Assembly (NCBI RefSeq): GCF_023283985.1
Contig: NZ_JAKIKU010000002.1
Location: forward strand, 124,001-188,000
Source: Shewanella electrodiphila
Lineage (GTDB): Bacteria; Pseudomonadota; Gammaproteobacteria; Enterobacterales; Shewanellaceae
DNA: 64,000 nucleotides
Direction: 5' to 3'
Within the stretch, counting starts at the first letter, position 1; each line of letters begins with the position of its first letter. The notes under the pieces are model-generated. The model was not told where the DNA came from. It saw only the letters and a program-made list of their open reading frames with translations, and did no database searches. The position numbers and the translations under genes are program-made. Positions 1-8,595 of the stretch are shown piece by piece.

Positions 1-953
1 GATTGGTCAGTTTTAGCTGTCGTTTTTTCTTCTGTACTCGCCGCCAGTTGATCTACATCATCCGGCGTTTCGGACTTTTTTTCATTTCTCTTAGTGTCCC
101 CCTTGAAGACAGACTTAATGATACTTGTTACACCGCCAGTAGTTCCGGCTGTATCATCAGCTTTGTCTTCAGAGATATCTTCAGAAAATTCAATTTTATC
201 AATTTTCGGTTTAGGTTTTTTAGGGGCGACTGCCACAGGGTCAAGGCTTTTAGTCGCACTAACCGTTTTAGCAGCAGTTAACTCTGCAACTGCGTTGTCT
301 TCTTCAGCAGATTTAAGCATGCTTTCTGCAAGTGCTTTTTGGATCTGGTTGCTGATTTCAGACACGTTGTCTGGCGATATGCTGCCATTGTCTGCTTTAG
401 CAGGCGAAGGAGCAGCCACTGGTGCAACCGTTGGTGCACTTATAGTATTAGTGTTCTCAGCGTTTTGTTTTGCAACGCGTTGATTGAAGTCAGTAGAGAC
501 TTCATTCACTTCCGTTTTGGCAATCGATAGCGCTGAAATCAACTCATCAAATGAGCCTTTGAAAGTGTTGTATTTACTCTCAAAAGGATCAATGTTTGAT
601 TTAACTTCATCAGTTAAATTGATGGTTAATTTTTTGTATGTATTGATTTCTTGTTCGAATTCAACCAGAACACCTTTGGTAGACAGTACGCTTTCTTCCA
701 TGCTAGCGACTTTTACTTGTAGTGCCTTTTCTTTGGCTGCAAATTCTTCAATCAATGCTTGAGGAATCAATGCTGGTGGAACCATTGCAGGCACAATGTG
801 GGCAAATTCTTTAATGCAACTTACCGGCTTCCACTGTGTAAAAGAAGGATGCCAACCGTAACAGTCACCATCTTTCAATAAGAATTCTTTTGCTTCAACT
901 TCGTTTAACGGCCCTGTTACTTGACCATTTTTGGAAAAATACCATTTTTTCAT
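1..953 (-). CDS. GYF_2-domain protein with coiled-coil middle and acidic, disordered tail (3' end outside window)
   Basis: Open reading frame running off the left edge: 317 complete codons are visible with no stop, so the C-terminus is missing. It begins MKKWYFSKNGQVTGPL, the W-Y-F/G-P signature of the GYF_2 (DUF4339) fold, a small domain that usually binds proline-rich peptides; residues 30-45 contain a second aromatic cluster (GWHPSFTQW). Residues about 70-150 are charged and heptad-like, suggesting a coiled coil, and the rest is rich in Ala/Thr/Asp/Lys and looks disordered. No signal peptide. The next gene upstream on the same strand is a shorter paralogue with the same N-terminus, so the pair arose by duplication. 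The function is not known; a scaffold role is only inference. Confidence 0.8.
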   Translation of the reverse strand, partial: MKKWYFSKNGQVTGPLNEVEAKEFLLKDGDCYGWHPSFTQWKPVSCIKEFAHIVPAMVPPALIPQALIEEFAAKEKALQVKVASMEESVLSTKGVLVEFEQEINTYKKLTINLTDEVKSNIDPFESKYNTFKGSFDELISALSIAKTEVNEVSTDFNQRVAKQNAENTNTISAPTVAPVAAPSPAKADNGSISPDNVSEISNQIQKALAESMLKSAEEDNAVAELTAAKTVSATKSLDPVAVAPKKPKPKIDKIEFSEDISEDKADDTAGTTGGVTSIIKSVFKGDTKRNEKKSETPDDVDQLAASTEEKTTAKTDQ

Positions 954-1035
954 AGTCGTATTCTTTTTATTTAGTTAACAACAATTGTCATATGCTACTC
1001 AGATTATTAAGTATTTAAGTCGGGTAAAACTTAAC

Positions 1036-1455
1036 TTAACCTACACCTGAAAGTGTTTTCTGAAGGGCAGCATATTGTTCATTAACGCTACGAAGCGTCG
1101 CTTCTACTTTTTCGTTCAATTCTTTGGTCGTGACTTTGTAACGGCTCGAATCTCGTCCAATATCTGACATTGAAGAATTAATCGTTTTTAGTGTGTTATC
1201 AATTCGACCTAAAGCAGAATTGAGTTCACGTTCTTTTGCAGTAAAACGTTCAATCAGCTGCTGTGGGATCTCCGCAGGAGGCGGTGGCGGAGACACAATG
1301 ATGTCAAATTCTTCTACATGACTCACTGGTACCCATTGTGCGTAAGACGGGTGCCAAGCATAGACATCAGGATTTGATGCGATAAATTTATTGGAATCAG
1401 CTAAGCCCAAAGGTCCACTGATTTCACCATTATTTGAGAAATACCACTCTTTCAT
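1036..1455 (-). CDS. GYF_2-domain protein, short paralogue
   Basis: A 139-residue protein beginning MKEWYFSNNGEISGPL, clearly homologous over its first ~50 residues to the product of the gene that follows it on the minus strand (which begins MKKWYFSKNGQVTGPL). Both keep the Gly-Pro after the first strand and a W-H-P-S-aromatic-Q-W segment near residue 34. A proline run (PPPPPAEIP) at about 56-64 separates the GYF_2 domain from a predicted coiled coil of ~70 residues that fills the rest. GYF_2 domains bind proline-rich tracts, so the linker might be a ligand for the paralogue; that is inference. The 82-bp gap to the next gene would allow co-transcription. Cellular role unknown. Confidence 0.8.
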   Translation of the reverse strand: MKEWYFSNNGEISGPLGLADSNKFIASNPDVYAWHPSYAQWVPVSHVEEFDIIVSPPPPPAEIPQQLIERFTAKERELNSALGRIDNTLKTINSSMSDIGRDSSRYKVTTKELNEKVEATLRSVNEQYAALQKTLSGVG

Positions 1456-1717
1456 AGTCCACTCTTATCCTTAATAGTGTAGTAAGCTAATGTTTTTATG
1501 AATACAATCAACAGCTTTTGGTGATTTCAAAAATACAACGAAGGAAAACGTCAGCTCGCAGGGTTATTGTTTATAAAACCGCATATCATACGAACTGGTT
1601 ACATTAACTTATATTGATTAACATATCTACTTAGAAATAGTTAATTTTACAAGTTTTTGCACTCAGATAGGGCAGCCATTTTTTTGACTATTTAAATGGC
1701 TGTTTGAAACGGTTGTT

Positions 1718-3430
1718 TTATTCGAAGTTAGCGTTTACTTCGAATGTCATTGGCTGATTGGAGTGTGGGTGGTTAAGTGATAAAAACTGGGCGTGTAAAT
1801 GTAAGCGCTTTTCTGTTTTACCATACAAATCATCACCTAAAATTGGCATATGTAATCCGTTATGATGCGCACAATGAACTCTTAATTGATGGGTTCGCCC
1901 TGTTTTTGGGTAAAGGTGTACCAAACTAGTATCGTTTTCGATAGCGACTTTCTGCCAAAATGTTTCAGCATGCTTACCGTGTTCATAGCATACCAGCTGC
2001 TTTGGCCTATCATCTAAGTCCACCCTAAGAGGTAAGCTGATAGTGCCACTTTCTTCTGTTAACACACCGTCAATTTTTGCAATATAACGTTTAGTCACCG
2101 TTCGGTTAATAAACTGCTGAACTAAATGTTTATTCGCTTCTTTAGACAGTGCGATAACCATTAATCCTGAAGTCGACATATCGAGGCGATGCACGATCAA
2201 AGGCCCAGTCGCTTGTGGAAACCTTTGTTTCATTCGGCTAAAAACAGAGTCGCTGATGTTTTTTCCTGGCACTGATAAAAACTCTGCTGGTTTATTGACG
2301 ACGGCGATGTAGTCATCTTGATAAACAATTGGCAGCTCAACCCCTTCGGCTGGATTCGTCAGTAAGGGGTTTTCATCTACGTTCATACCATCAAGCATAT
2401 GACCCAATATAGGACGGCACTTACCGTGACATGAAGGGTAATAGTTTTGGTGTTGTTTGATCTCTGATTTTGGCGATATTCCCCACCAAAATTCAGCCAT
2501 TACAATAGGAGTTAATTGGTGCTTAAATGCATACTGGAGTAACTTAGGGGCCGCGCATTCACCCGCAGCAGCAGGCGGTTGATGATTCGGTGCGTCTTGG
2601 AAAATATCACTTAAGTCGCGACACTCACCTTTGATATTTAAGAATTGATATTGAGCAAATAATTTTTGCTGCAGTGCATTTGAAACTTGTTTGCGTTGCA
2701 GCTTCAATGCATCAATTTGATTGGTTAATTCATTGAGTCGTTGTTGAGCTTGAGCAATGTTAGTATCGGATTCTCGTTTTAATGCATTTAGCTGATGCTT
2801 ATCGTTAACGCTTTGCCTACTCATCTCAATGGATAATACGGTTTGCTCAGAACCAGTTAGGCCAATTAAGTTGTTACGTTTTGCTTTACGCGCTTTTCGG
2901 TTCTCAATCATCAACTCGCGATGTTGAGCTATTTGTTGTTCGGCTGCTAATTTTACGCTGGTATAAGTTTGCTCAAACTCGGTTAATTGAGGATTTGATT
3001 CTAGCGCTTTTAGTTTATGGCTTATTTGGTTTATTTCTTCATACTCACGCTTAAAGAAGCTATCACTACTTAGCATGTCGAACACTGGCGGAACAAAATG
3101 GGGCAAGATATTTTGTTCGGCAATTTTCCCTGAAAAACCAGCTAAAAAACCTATTTTACCTTGGTTGTTTTTAACGACCAATACACCAAACATTTTACCA
3201 ACAGGCTTTAGTTTTGTCTTTTGTCGCTGTTGAGGCGAATCTGTTTTATCTTCAAGACCAAAGTTATGTACCCAGTCTGTTTGCTGAGTAAGGTGGCGCT
3301 GTAATTGCTCTGCAGCCATGACAGCAAGAGGGTGAGGCTGATAATAAAACGGGAAAGTAAATTTGTCTGGTAAAGGAATATCAGCAATCGATTCATTGAA
3401 CTGATTAAAAAGGGGATCGAATTGTGACAT
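1718..3430 (-). CDS. RluA-family RNA pseudouridine synthase with long N-terminal extension
   Basis: A 570-residue protein. The C-terminal ~220 residues are an RluA-type pseudouridine synthase domain: the catalytic aspartate lies in HRLDMSTSGLMV (about residue 418), followed by the usual L-x-K-T-G-R-T-H-Q-L-R-V-H motif. RluA proteins isomerise specific uridines in rRNA or tRNA. Ahead of it are about 350 residues not found in the ~220-330-residue canonical RluA/C/D enzymes: a region with Trp/Phe-rich segments, a long Gln/Glu/Lys/Arg coiled coil (about 140-260), and a Cys/His cluster (CHGKC, preceded by CRDL and CAAPK) that could bind metal. This architecture occurs in marine gammaproteobacteria; the target RNA is not evident from sequence. 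Monocistronic; RBS AAGG lies ahead of the ATG. Confidence 0.88.
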   Translation of the reverse strand: MSQFDPLFNQFNESIADIPLPDKFTFPFYYQPHPLAVMAAEQLQRHLTQQTDWVHNFGLEDKTDSPQQRQKTKLKPVGKMFGVLVVKNNQGKIGFLAGFSGKIAEQNILPHFVPPVFDMLSSDSFFKREYEEINQISHKLKALESNPQLTEFEQTYTSVKLAAEQQIAQHRELMIENRKARKAKRNNLIGLTGSEQTVLSIEMSRQSVNDKHQLNALKRESDTNIAQAQQRLNELTNQIDALKLQRKQVSNALQQKLFAQYQFLNIKGECRDLSDIFQDAPNHQPPAAAGECAAPKLLQYAFKHQLTPIVMAEFWWGISPKSEIKQHQNYYPSCHGKCRPILGHMLDGMNVDENPLLTNPAEGVELPIVYQDDYIAVVNKPAEFLSVPGKNISDSVFSRMKQRFPQATGPLIVHRLDMSTSGLMVIALSKEANKHLVQQFINRTVTKRYIAKIDGVLTEESGTISLPLRVDLDDRPKQLVCYEHGKHAETFWQKVAIENDTSLVHLYPKTGRTHQLRVHCAHHNGLHMPILGDDLYGKTEKRLHLHAQFLSLNHPHSNQPMTFEVNANFE

Positions 3431-3712
3431 GAAGGAAAGCCTTAACCGTTTTACTGTTGATTAGCTAATCTAAGTAGCAAGAGTAGGGATATAACATTAT
3501 GGATAAAGCCATTGTTAATCATTAACACGAACACAGATGGCTTTGTAAGCCTTTTAACCGCTCGATTATGGCAAATTATCTTGTTAATTATTACGCTGCA
3601 TAAGTTTACCTTGATTGATGTCAAAAGGCATTAGTCGCGGCTTAAGAAAAGATCTTTCAAGCGCAGGTTTGTTATGGCGTTAGTGCTGTTAACTAGAATA
3701 GATGTTGGATTA

Positions 3713-3830
3713 AAGACACGTTAGCAAGAGGCGTTAGCTAGAGACGTTAGCAAGACACCCTAGCAAGAGACGTTAGCGAGAGACGTTAGCGAGAGACGTA
3801 AGCAAGAGGCGTTTAGCTAAAGAGAAGCTA
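3713..3830. repeat. Imperfect tandem repeat, ~13-14 bp unit (consensus GAGACGTTAGCAA)
   Basis: Seven or more degenerate copies of a GAGACGTTAGC(A/G)A-like unit run head to tail between the pseudouridine synthase and the VOC gene. Variation is mostly at single bases (gcgttagct, gacgttagca, gacgttagcg, gacgtaagca), which points to slippage and drift rather than a protein-binding array. No ORF runs through it. The rest of the 3431-3879 gap, apart from the hairpin at 3835-3856, shows nothing I can name. Confidence 0.75.
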
Positions 3831-3834
3831 GAGC

Positions 3835-3856
3835 AAAGCCGTGGGGTCACGGCTTT
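3835..3856 (-). terminator. Rho-independent terminator of the VOC gene
   Basis: Inverted repeat AAAGCCGTG / CACGGCTTT with a 4-nt loop, just beyond the stop of the minus-strand VOC gene. The minus-strand tail after the stem is only moderately U-rich, so efficiency is uncertain. Confidence 0.6.
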
Positions 3857-3879
3857 ATTCTATTGATATAAATCAGGTG

Positions 3880-4260
3880 TTATTTAGGGCGGTAAAGTAC
3901 ACAAATTTTGTTACCTGCGGGATCGCGTAAGTAACCTAGAAATAGTGGCCCCATTGGTGATTCTCGATAACCTGGCAATTCTTCACAGGTGACGCCACCA
4001 TTAGCAAGCCCTGCAGCATGCCATGCAAGTGCTTGTTCTTCATTCGCAGCCGAGAAACCAACTGTGGTGCCATTACCATGGCTTGAGCTTTCACCATTGA
4101 TAGGCTTAGTTAACGCAAAGACACCTGTTTCAGTGACATAAAAGCAACGCCCTTTCGGATCAATCATACCTGGTGCGTGACCTAATGCAGCTAAAGTGGC
4201 ATCGTAAAACGCCTTTGATGTGTCGATGTCGTTGGCGCCAATCATAACGTGACTGAACAT
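3880..4260 (-). CDS. VOC (glyoxalase/bleomycin resistance) superfamily protein
   Basis: A 126-residue single-copy VOC fold. It starts MFSHVMIGANDIDTSKAFYDATLAALG, the typical beta-alpha opening with a metal-position His at residue 4, and ends LGYLRDPAGNKICVLY, the characteristic D-P-x-G-N-x-I closing strand. Members of this group are small dimeric metalloproteins (lactoylglutathione lyase-like, dioxygenase-like or resistance proteins); the substrate cannot be assigned. GGAGAG lies 6 bases ahead of the ATG. It stands upstream of a metallo-beta-lactamase that is transcribed toward it, but a 105-bp gap separates them and no functional link is evident. Confidence 0.85.
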   Translation of the reverse strand: MFSHVMIGANDIDTSKAFYDATLAALGHAPGMIDPKGRCFYVTETGVFALTKPINGESSSHGNGTTVGFSAANEEQALAWHAAGLANGGVTCEELPGYRESPMGPLFLGYLRDPAGNKICVLYRPK

Positions 4261-4365
4261 AGTTAACTCTCCGTGTATTTTATCAATTTGGATTTTAGGA
4301 AATCCAGAGGGGTTATTTATTTTTTATACATTGTTTATATTACTGTATTTGTTGTAAACGCTGTC

Positions 4366-5181
4366 TTAGTGCTGTTCTGCGTGTTGCTCAAGCAGTGAAA
4401 TAGTATGACTGAGGAGTTGTTTATCTCCTATTTTTCCATGGCCAGGAAGCACTCTGTCGGTGTCTGTAAATTGTGTTTGTAATTGCTTAATTGAGAATGG
4501 CCAAGCGTCTAAGTCAGCTTCACCGTAATACCCTAAGCTTTTACTGCCAAGGCTTTTGACTAAGCAGCCACCATAAAGCAATTTGGATTGAGGAAACCAG
4601 ACTACCAAGTTATCAATCGTGTGACCCGCACCGACAAAATAGACTTCGGCTTTAGACTCTACAAAGTCGAATTGACCTGCTTTAAAGCTATTTGTGGTGG
4701 TAGGTTTGCCTGCTTGTTTAAGGAGTTTATTCGTATGTTCAGATGCATAGGTTGTCACGCCGATTCGGTTTAAGTAATCCACCCCCGCAGTGCGATCTTC
4801 ATGTGAGTGCGTTGATACGCTGGCCGCTAAAGTGAAGCCTTGATTTTCAATCCAACTGACTAGTTTGATCGTATCAGCCTCACTCCATGGGGTATCGATT
4901 AAATAGGCTTTGTTATCATCAATTAAAATGAGTCCGTTAGAGCCGACAAATCCGTATTGCTGGGTTTGCATAAAGGATTCGTGGACAAACAATGTGTCTG
5001 ATAAAGGAGTAATGCTTAACTCGCCTTTAACTTGCAAGGAAGGCTTTTCTGCTTCTTTCTCTGCCTCTGCCTTTGGGTTTGCTTTGGCTGACATTGACAA
5101 CAATGTCGTGGTTAAACAAGCGCTGAAGCAAAGTGAAATAAGTAACCAGTTAATAGATTTGCGAGTGGTTCGGTTGAACAT
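4366..5181 (-). CDS. Subclass B1 metallo-beta-lactamase
   Basis: Periplasmic zinc hydrolase that opens the beta-lactam ring, including carbapenems in most family members. All six B1 zinc ligands are visible: HSHED at about residue 125 (His116, His118 and Asp120 in standard BBL numbering, followed by Arg), GAGHTIDN (His196), GGCLVK (Cys221) and LPGHGK (His263). The Cys ligand and the H-x-H-x-D-R motif exclude subclasses B2 and B3. The start chosen (5181, MFNRTTRKS) gives a clean signal peptide cleaved after SAKA; an in-frame ATG at 5223 would put 14 odd residues before it. A Lys/Glu-rich linker of about 15 residues follows the cleavage site. It is flanked by housekeeping-type genes without mobile elements, so it looks resident, as in the described chromosomal enzymes of S. 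frigidimarina and S. livingstonensis. Activity is untested. Confidence 0.9.
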   Translation of the reverse strand: MFNRTTRKSINWLLISLCFSACLTTTLLSMSAKANPKAEAEKEAEKPSLQVKGELSITPLSDTLFVHESFMQTQQYGFVGSNGLILIDDNKAYLIDTPWSEADTIKLVSWIENQGFTLAASVSTHSHEDRTAGVDYLNRIGVTTYASEHTNKLLKQAGKPTTTNSFKAGQFDFVESKAEVYFVGAGHTIDNLVVWFPQSKLLYGGCLVKSLGSKSLGYYGEADLDAWPFSIKQLQTQFTDTDRVLPGHGKIGDKQLLSHTISLLEQHAEQH

Positions 5182-5296
5182 AAAAATACTCAAATGATGA
5201 AAGGTCGTGTTTAATACTGCCATAATTTACGCAGATTAGAATATCTTGTCGGTATTAAACCTTGTTAATTTGCCATTAAGACTTAACTCAAAAGCC

Positions 5297-5350
5297 GCAC
5301 TTGTTTGCTGCAATTGTTAGCTTCACTCGTTTGCTGCACTTGTCAGTTGC
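5297..5350. repeat. Two degenerate copies of a ~24-bp repeat
   Basis: CACTTGTTTGCTGCAATTGT and CACTCGTTTGCTGCACTTGT follow one another in the gap between the ABC1-family gene and the metallo-beta-lactamase. No coding or binding function is apparent. Confidence 0.5.
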
Positions 5351-5364
5351 ATTCGGTCACCTGT

Positions 5365-6672
5365 TCATTGATGTTTTAAAAACAGCTTTTGAACGTTAAC
5401 TTTTGCTTTTATGCGTGAGGCTAGTAAGTATATTCCGGCTAATTTCCGATGAACAAAAATTGCATCAGTAGGTGGCGTATGCCATTCATCTGGCTTGGTA
5501 CTCATTGATTTAGCAGCATCAGTGACGCGTTTTGCAAGGTTACTGGTTTCAAAGTCATACTCTCCGTCGCATCGCAATGGTTCACAGGCTTGGTGGAAAA
5601 TATCAACGATCAGTTGTTGCTGCTCTATGGTGATGTTTTTTTGAAAGAAACCGATGTCTGAGGCCGCTTGTGTCATTAACGCTTTGTCACTGGTCATCGC
5701 CCCTTGCATGAGTTTTCGGTAACCTGCAGACAGGTCATCTGATATTGAACGAGTGGCACCAAAGTCCAGTAATACAATCTTGTCACTTTGGCTTTGGTAC
5801 ATAAAATTGGCAAAGTTAGGATCTGTTTGTACTAGCTTGAACTCGAATAGCTCGTCTAGAAATAGTGCCAATAATTGGGTGGCGACATTGTCCCTAATGC
5901 TTTGCTCAAGCTTAGCGACATTTTCAATGGCTTCACCTTCGATAAACTCCATGACTAAAATACTGTCCGTGCTTAATGACTGGTAGATTTTAGGTACAAT
6001 AAATTGTTCATTACCCGCAACCCATTGCTGGTATTGCGTTAAAAGGCGAGCTTCGTATTCATAGTCGGCTTCATGATGCAGTTGAGCTTTTGCTTCTGCG
6101 AGTAATTTATCAAATTGCACATGATCTGGAATCAACTGGGCGACTTTTAGTAAGGTAGCAACGTTATCAATATCGCTATCAATGCTGTCTTTAATGCCTG
6201 GATACTGGATTTTAACCGCTAGCTTTTCCCCTGAATCTAAATAAGCAAGATGCACTTGACCAATTGATGCTGCGGCAAAAGGGCGCAGTTCAAATTGGGC
6301 AAATGGCGATAACCAATCATTTCCCCATTGTTGCTTGAGTATTTCGACCAATTGTTTATGAGGCATGGCTTTAGCATCATCACGCAGCCTTGCCATGATT
6401 TCACTTAATTCTGCGGGTAATAAGTCCCCAGTGTCCATTGAAATCATTTGGCCGACTTTCATCGCAGCGCCGCGAAGTTGGGCGAGCTTTTCTGCTACTT
6501 GAGAAATATTTTTAGGCGTAAGAACCAGTTCTTGAAGTTTAGGTGATTGGCCTTTACTGAGCTGCTTTGCCCCTTCCAGCAATACATTTCCAGCTAAACG
6601 TGAGGCAAGACCACCCATTTTACTCAGTCTGGAAAAACGACTACTTGGAACTTTGGCTACTTCTTTACTCAT
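5365..6672 (-). CDS. ABC1/UbiB (AarF) kinase-like family protein
   Basis: A 435-residue member of the ABC1 atypical kinase family. Family hallmarks are in order: the KxGQ motif (AAMKVGQMISMD, about residue 72), the Ala-rich nucleotide loop (AAASIGQVHLA), the invariant Lys in KIQYPG, the catalytic loop DPNFANF and the DFG-like LLDFGATR. UbiB and COQ8, the best-known members, support ubiquinone biosynthesis through ATPase activity. This protein lacks the C-terminal membrane helices typical of UbiB and is shorter, so it is a paralogue of unassigned role rather than UbiB itself. It is transcribed alone; the upstream operon ends in a strong terminator at 6832. Confidence 0.88.
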   Translation of the reverse strand: MSKEVAKVPSSRFSRLSKMGGLASRLAGNVLLEGAKQLSKGQSPKLQELVLTPKNISQVAEKLAQLRGAAMKVGQMISMDTGDLLPAELSEIMARLRDDAKAMPHKQLVEILKQQWGNDWLSPFAQFELRPFAAASIGQVHLAYLDSGEKLAVKIQYPGIKDSIDSDIDNVATLLKVAQLIPDHVQFDKLLAEAKAQLHHEADYEYEARLLTQYQQWVAGNEQFIVPKIYQSLSTDSILVMEFIEGEAIENVAKLEQSIRDNVATQLLALFLDELFEFKLVQTDPNFANFMYQSQSDKIVLLDFGATRSISDDLSAGYRKLMQGAMTSDKALMTQAASDIGFFQKNITIEQQQLIVDIFHQACEPLRCDGEYDFETSNLAKRVTDAAKSMSTKPDEWHTPPTDAIFVHRKLAGIYLLASRIKAKVNVQKLFLKHQ

Positions 6673-6831
6673 AGTGACAACTCATTTTGAAGGAAAGTGA
6701 GGTACTGCTGAAGACTCATTCTTCATTCATCTGCTTCAATAATACGGCTTATTAACAATACGTGGTTAACTGGATTTAGATCAACCTGATAGTGAGTGAG
6801 ATACTTTCGGCAAATTGAATACGCAATAAAA

Positions 6832-6861
6832 AAGGACAACGAAGTTAGCTTCGTTGTCCTT
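6832..6861 (-). terminator. Terminator of the J-domain operon
   Basis: Perfect 13-bp inverted repeat AAGGACAACGAAG / CTTCGTTGTCCTT with a 4-nt loop. Read on the minus strand it is followed by TTTTATTG, a good U-tract. It closes the four-gene operon that starts at 9423. Confidence 0.9.
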
Positions 6862-6924
6862 AAAATTTGTGTCAGTAATTAGCTGATTTCCGAAGTTAGC
6901 GATTTGATCGCTAGAATTCAGTCT

Positions 6925-7824
6925 CTAGAATTCAATAGTATCTTGCCAGCCTAAAAGTACACCTTGCATGCCATGCTTTTGCTCATATCGTTCAAGCTTT
7001 TCAGGGCTTGCATCATCAAGAGCTAACTCGCGATATTTCTTGGCAAACTTGAGGGTACGCAATAACTCTTTATAGAAATGCTTACCTAAGTCTTCGCGTA
7101 TGGTTTGTGCTAAAGCGTCGGGTAAATGACTTAGCGCGCGCTCAGTATGAAGCGTAATCGTATCAACACTGAACCATTTTTCATCTAATTCAATTTTGCG
7201 TAAACGCTTTTTCATGTCTTCACGCACTCTGGCGTCATCAAACATAATACGGTACAAAACGGCTTCAGCTAATACGCTTTCTAAGCCCAAGCTAAATAAA
7301 GGGTCAAGCTCCACTTTAGCGTAAAAGGTTTCTAATAAAACCTTAGTGGCTTCTTGGTTTTGATGATCTTTCAGCGCTGTTTGATAATCTTGCCAGCCTA
7401 ACCATTCTTCAGTATCGGGTGGAGTAGAGATTTTCTCTAACAAGAGCTGATTGATACCACCGTAAAGCGAATTATCACTTCCGTGCATGTGTTTACTGAC
7501 AGTTGTCAGCATGCTCCAGCCTTTTTGAAAACACTTAAGCACGCCATCGGGCGTTTGCAGTAAAGCGACTGAAGCGACAGGTTCTTCACCTGTTAGCGCA
7601 ATAAGTCCTATACTTACGACACCAATGACATCGTGAGCTGCATGCTCAAGCAAATGCATTTTGTGTTTGTTATAAAACTTATCTGCCAGTTTCAAACTCA
7701 TTAAAATCGCTTTGGATTTTATTTGAGTCACATGTTCATCGGTTAAGCGTTCTTCTGCACGTCCATATTCAAGTACACGACTAAAATAGGGACCTTGGTT
7801 ATTATCACGTAATGCTAATTGCAT
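6925..7824 (-). CDS. Hypothetical protein, last gene of the J-domain operon
   Basis: A 299-residue, largely helical, soluble-looking protein with no signal peptide and no family I recognise. It has one hydrophobic stretch near residues 66-82 (DVIGVVSIGLIALTG) too short and flanked too closely by charges to be a confident membrane span. A Lys/Arg-rich segment (KKRLRKIELDEKWF) lies near residue 203. It starts 12 bp after the stop of the preceding gene and ends 64 bp before a strong terminator, so it is the distal gene of the operon. Its role should be linked to the J-domain protein at the head of the operon; that is context only. Confidence 0.75.
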   Translation of the reverse strand: MQLALRDNNQGPYFSRVLEYGRAEERLTDEHVTQIKSKAILMSLKLADKFYNKHKMHLLEHAAHDVIGVVSIGLIALTGEEPVASVALLQTPDGVLKCFQKGWSMLTTVSKHMHGSDNSLYGGINQLLLEKISTPPDTEEWLGWQDYQTALKDHQNQEATKVLLETFYAKVELDPLFSLGLESVLAEAVLYRIMFDDARVREDMKKRLRKIELDEKWFSVDTITLHTERALSHLPDALAQTIREDLGKHFYKELLRTLKFAKKYRELALDDASPEKLERYEQKHGMQGVLLGWQDTIEF

Positions 7825-7836
7825 TAAGTCGATTCC

Positions 7837-8595
7837 TTAATCAAGAAAAGTAAACATGTCATCGACTTCAGCGTATTCATCAGCCACTTCGTTTTTCTCT
7901 TTCGCTTGTAGAACAAGCTCATTAACGAATTTACCGATGATTTGCTCCCAGCCAGAACTTTCATTACGTAGCAAGTTCTTAATTGATGAAGCCACACTAG
8001 GTGCAAGTTGTTTAATCAGAGCGAATAAGCTGCGTGGGTCGTCCATCGCTAAGCTGTGAGCTTCTTCATCTGCCTGCCAGTTACTGTAGCCTACAGTTTC
8101 GCCATCATCTTCATCATCGAAACTCTCGTAAATCGAATTACCATCTTGCTCGCCAGATGGTGCAAGGATTAGCTCAATAAACGGAATTGACAAGTAGAAT
8201 AATCCAGCTGGATCTTCAGCAATACATTCTAAAATAGCGGTTTGCTTTTCTTCTGTTCCCTGAATACGAATGAGGTAAGTCAGAAACTCAAATGTATGGT
8301 GCATGAGCTCATCGGCATTGGTTTTAATTTGCTCTTCCCAATACAGTGGCTGCTGACAAACGATGTCACGGATTTGTTCTGGCGACATCAACTCAGACAT
8401 GATTGATGGACATGAAATATCATGGTGACTGTTAATTTGCGTTAAGGTCACAATATCCATGTGCTCAATAACATCAACCAGTTGATCATCCGACATGGTA
8501 TTAGCAATAATTTCAAAGCGCTTACTGGCTTGTTGCGGCTCGACATCGGCAAGATCTTTAATCTCTGCTGCTGTGAGTTCAATAAGGTTGTTCAT
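7837..8595 (-). CDS. Hypothetical acidic protein, third gene of the J-domain operon
   Basis: A 252-residue, strongly acidic protein of unknown family. It is predicted mostly helical, with Asp/Glu-rich loops at about 158-168 (ESFDDEDDGE) and at the C-terminus (EYAEVDDMFTFLD). The start ATG overlaps the stop of the preceding gene as TAATG, a sign of translational coupling. The repeated pattern of short helices ending in acidic loops could suit a helical-repeat adaptor, but no repeat family can be assigned. It has no signal peptide. Confidence 0.75.
   Translation of the reverse strand: MNNLIELTAAEIKDLADVEPQQASKRFEIIANTMSDDQLVDVIEHMDIVTLTQINSHHDISCPSIMSELMSPEQIRDIVCQQPLYWEEQIKTNADELMHHTFEFLTYLIRIQGTEEKQTAILECIAEDPAGLFYLSIPFIELILAPSGEQDGNSIYESFDDEDDGETVGYSNWQADEEAHSLAMDDPRSLFALIKQLAPSVASSIKNLLRNESSGWEQIIGKFVNELVLQAKEKNEVADEYAEVDDMFTFLD

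Noticed and set aside
3..762. Plus-strand ORFs over 3-762
   Set aside because: They are shadows of the minus-strand GYF_2 gene, which has a clear domain and a good start; the plus-strand frames have low-complexity translations and no start signals.
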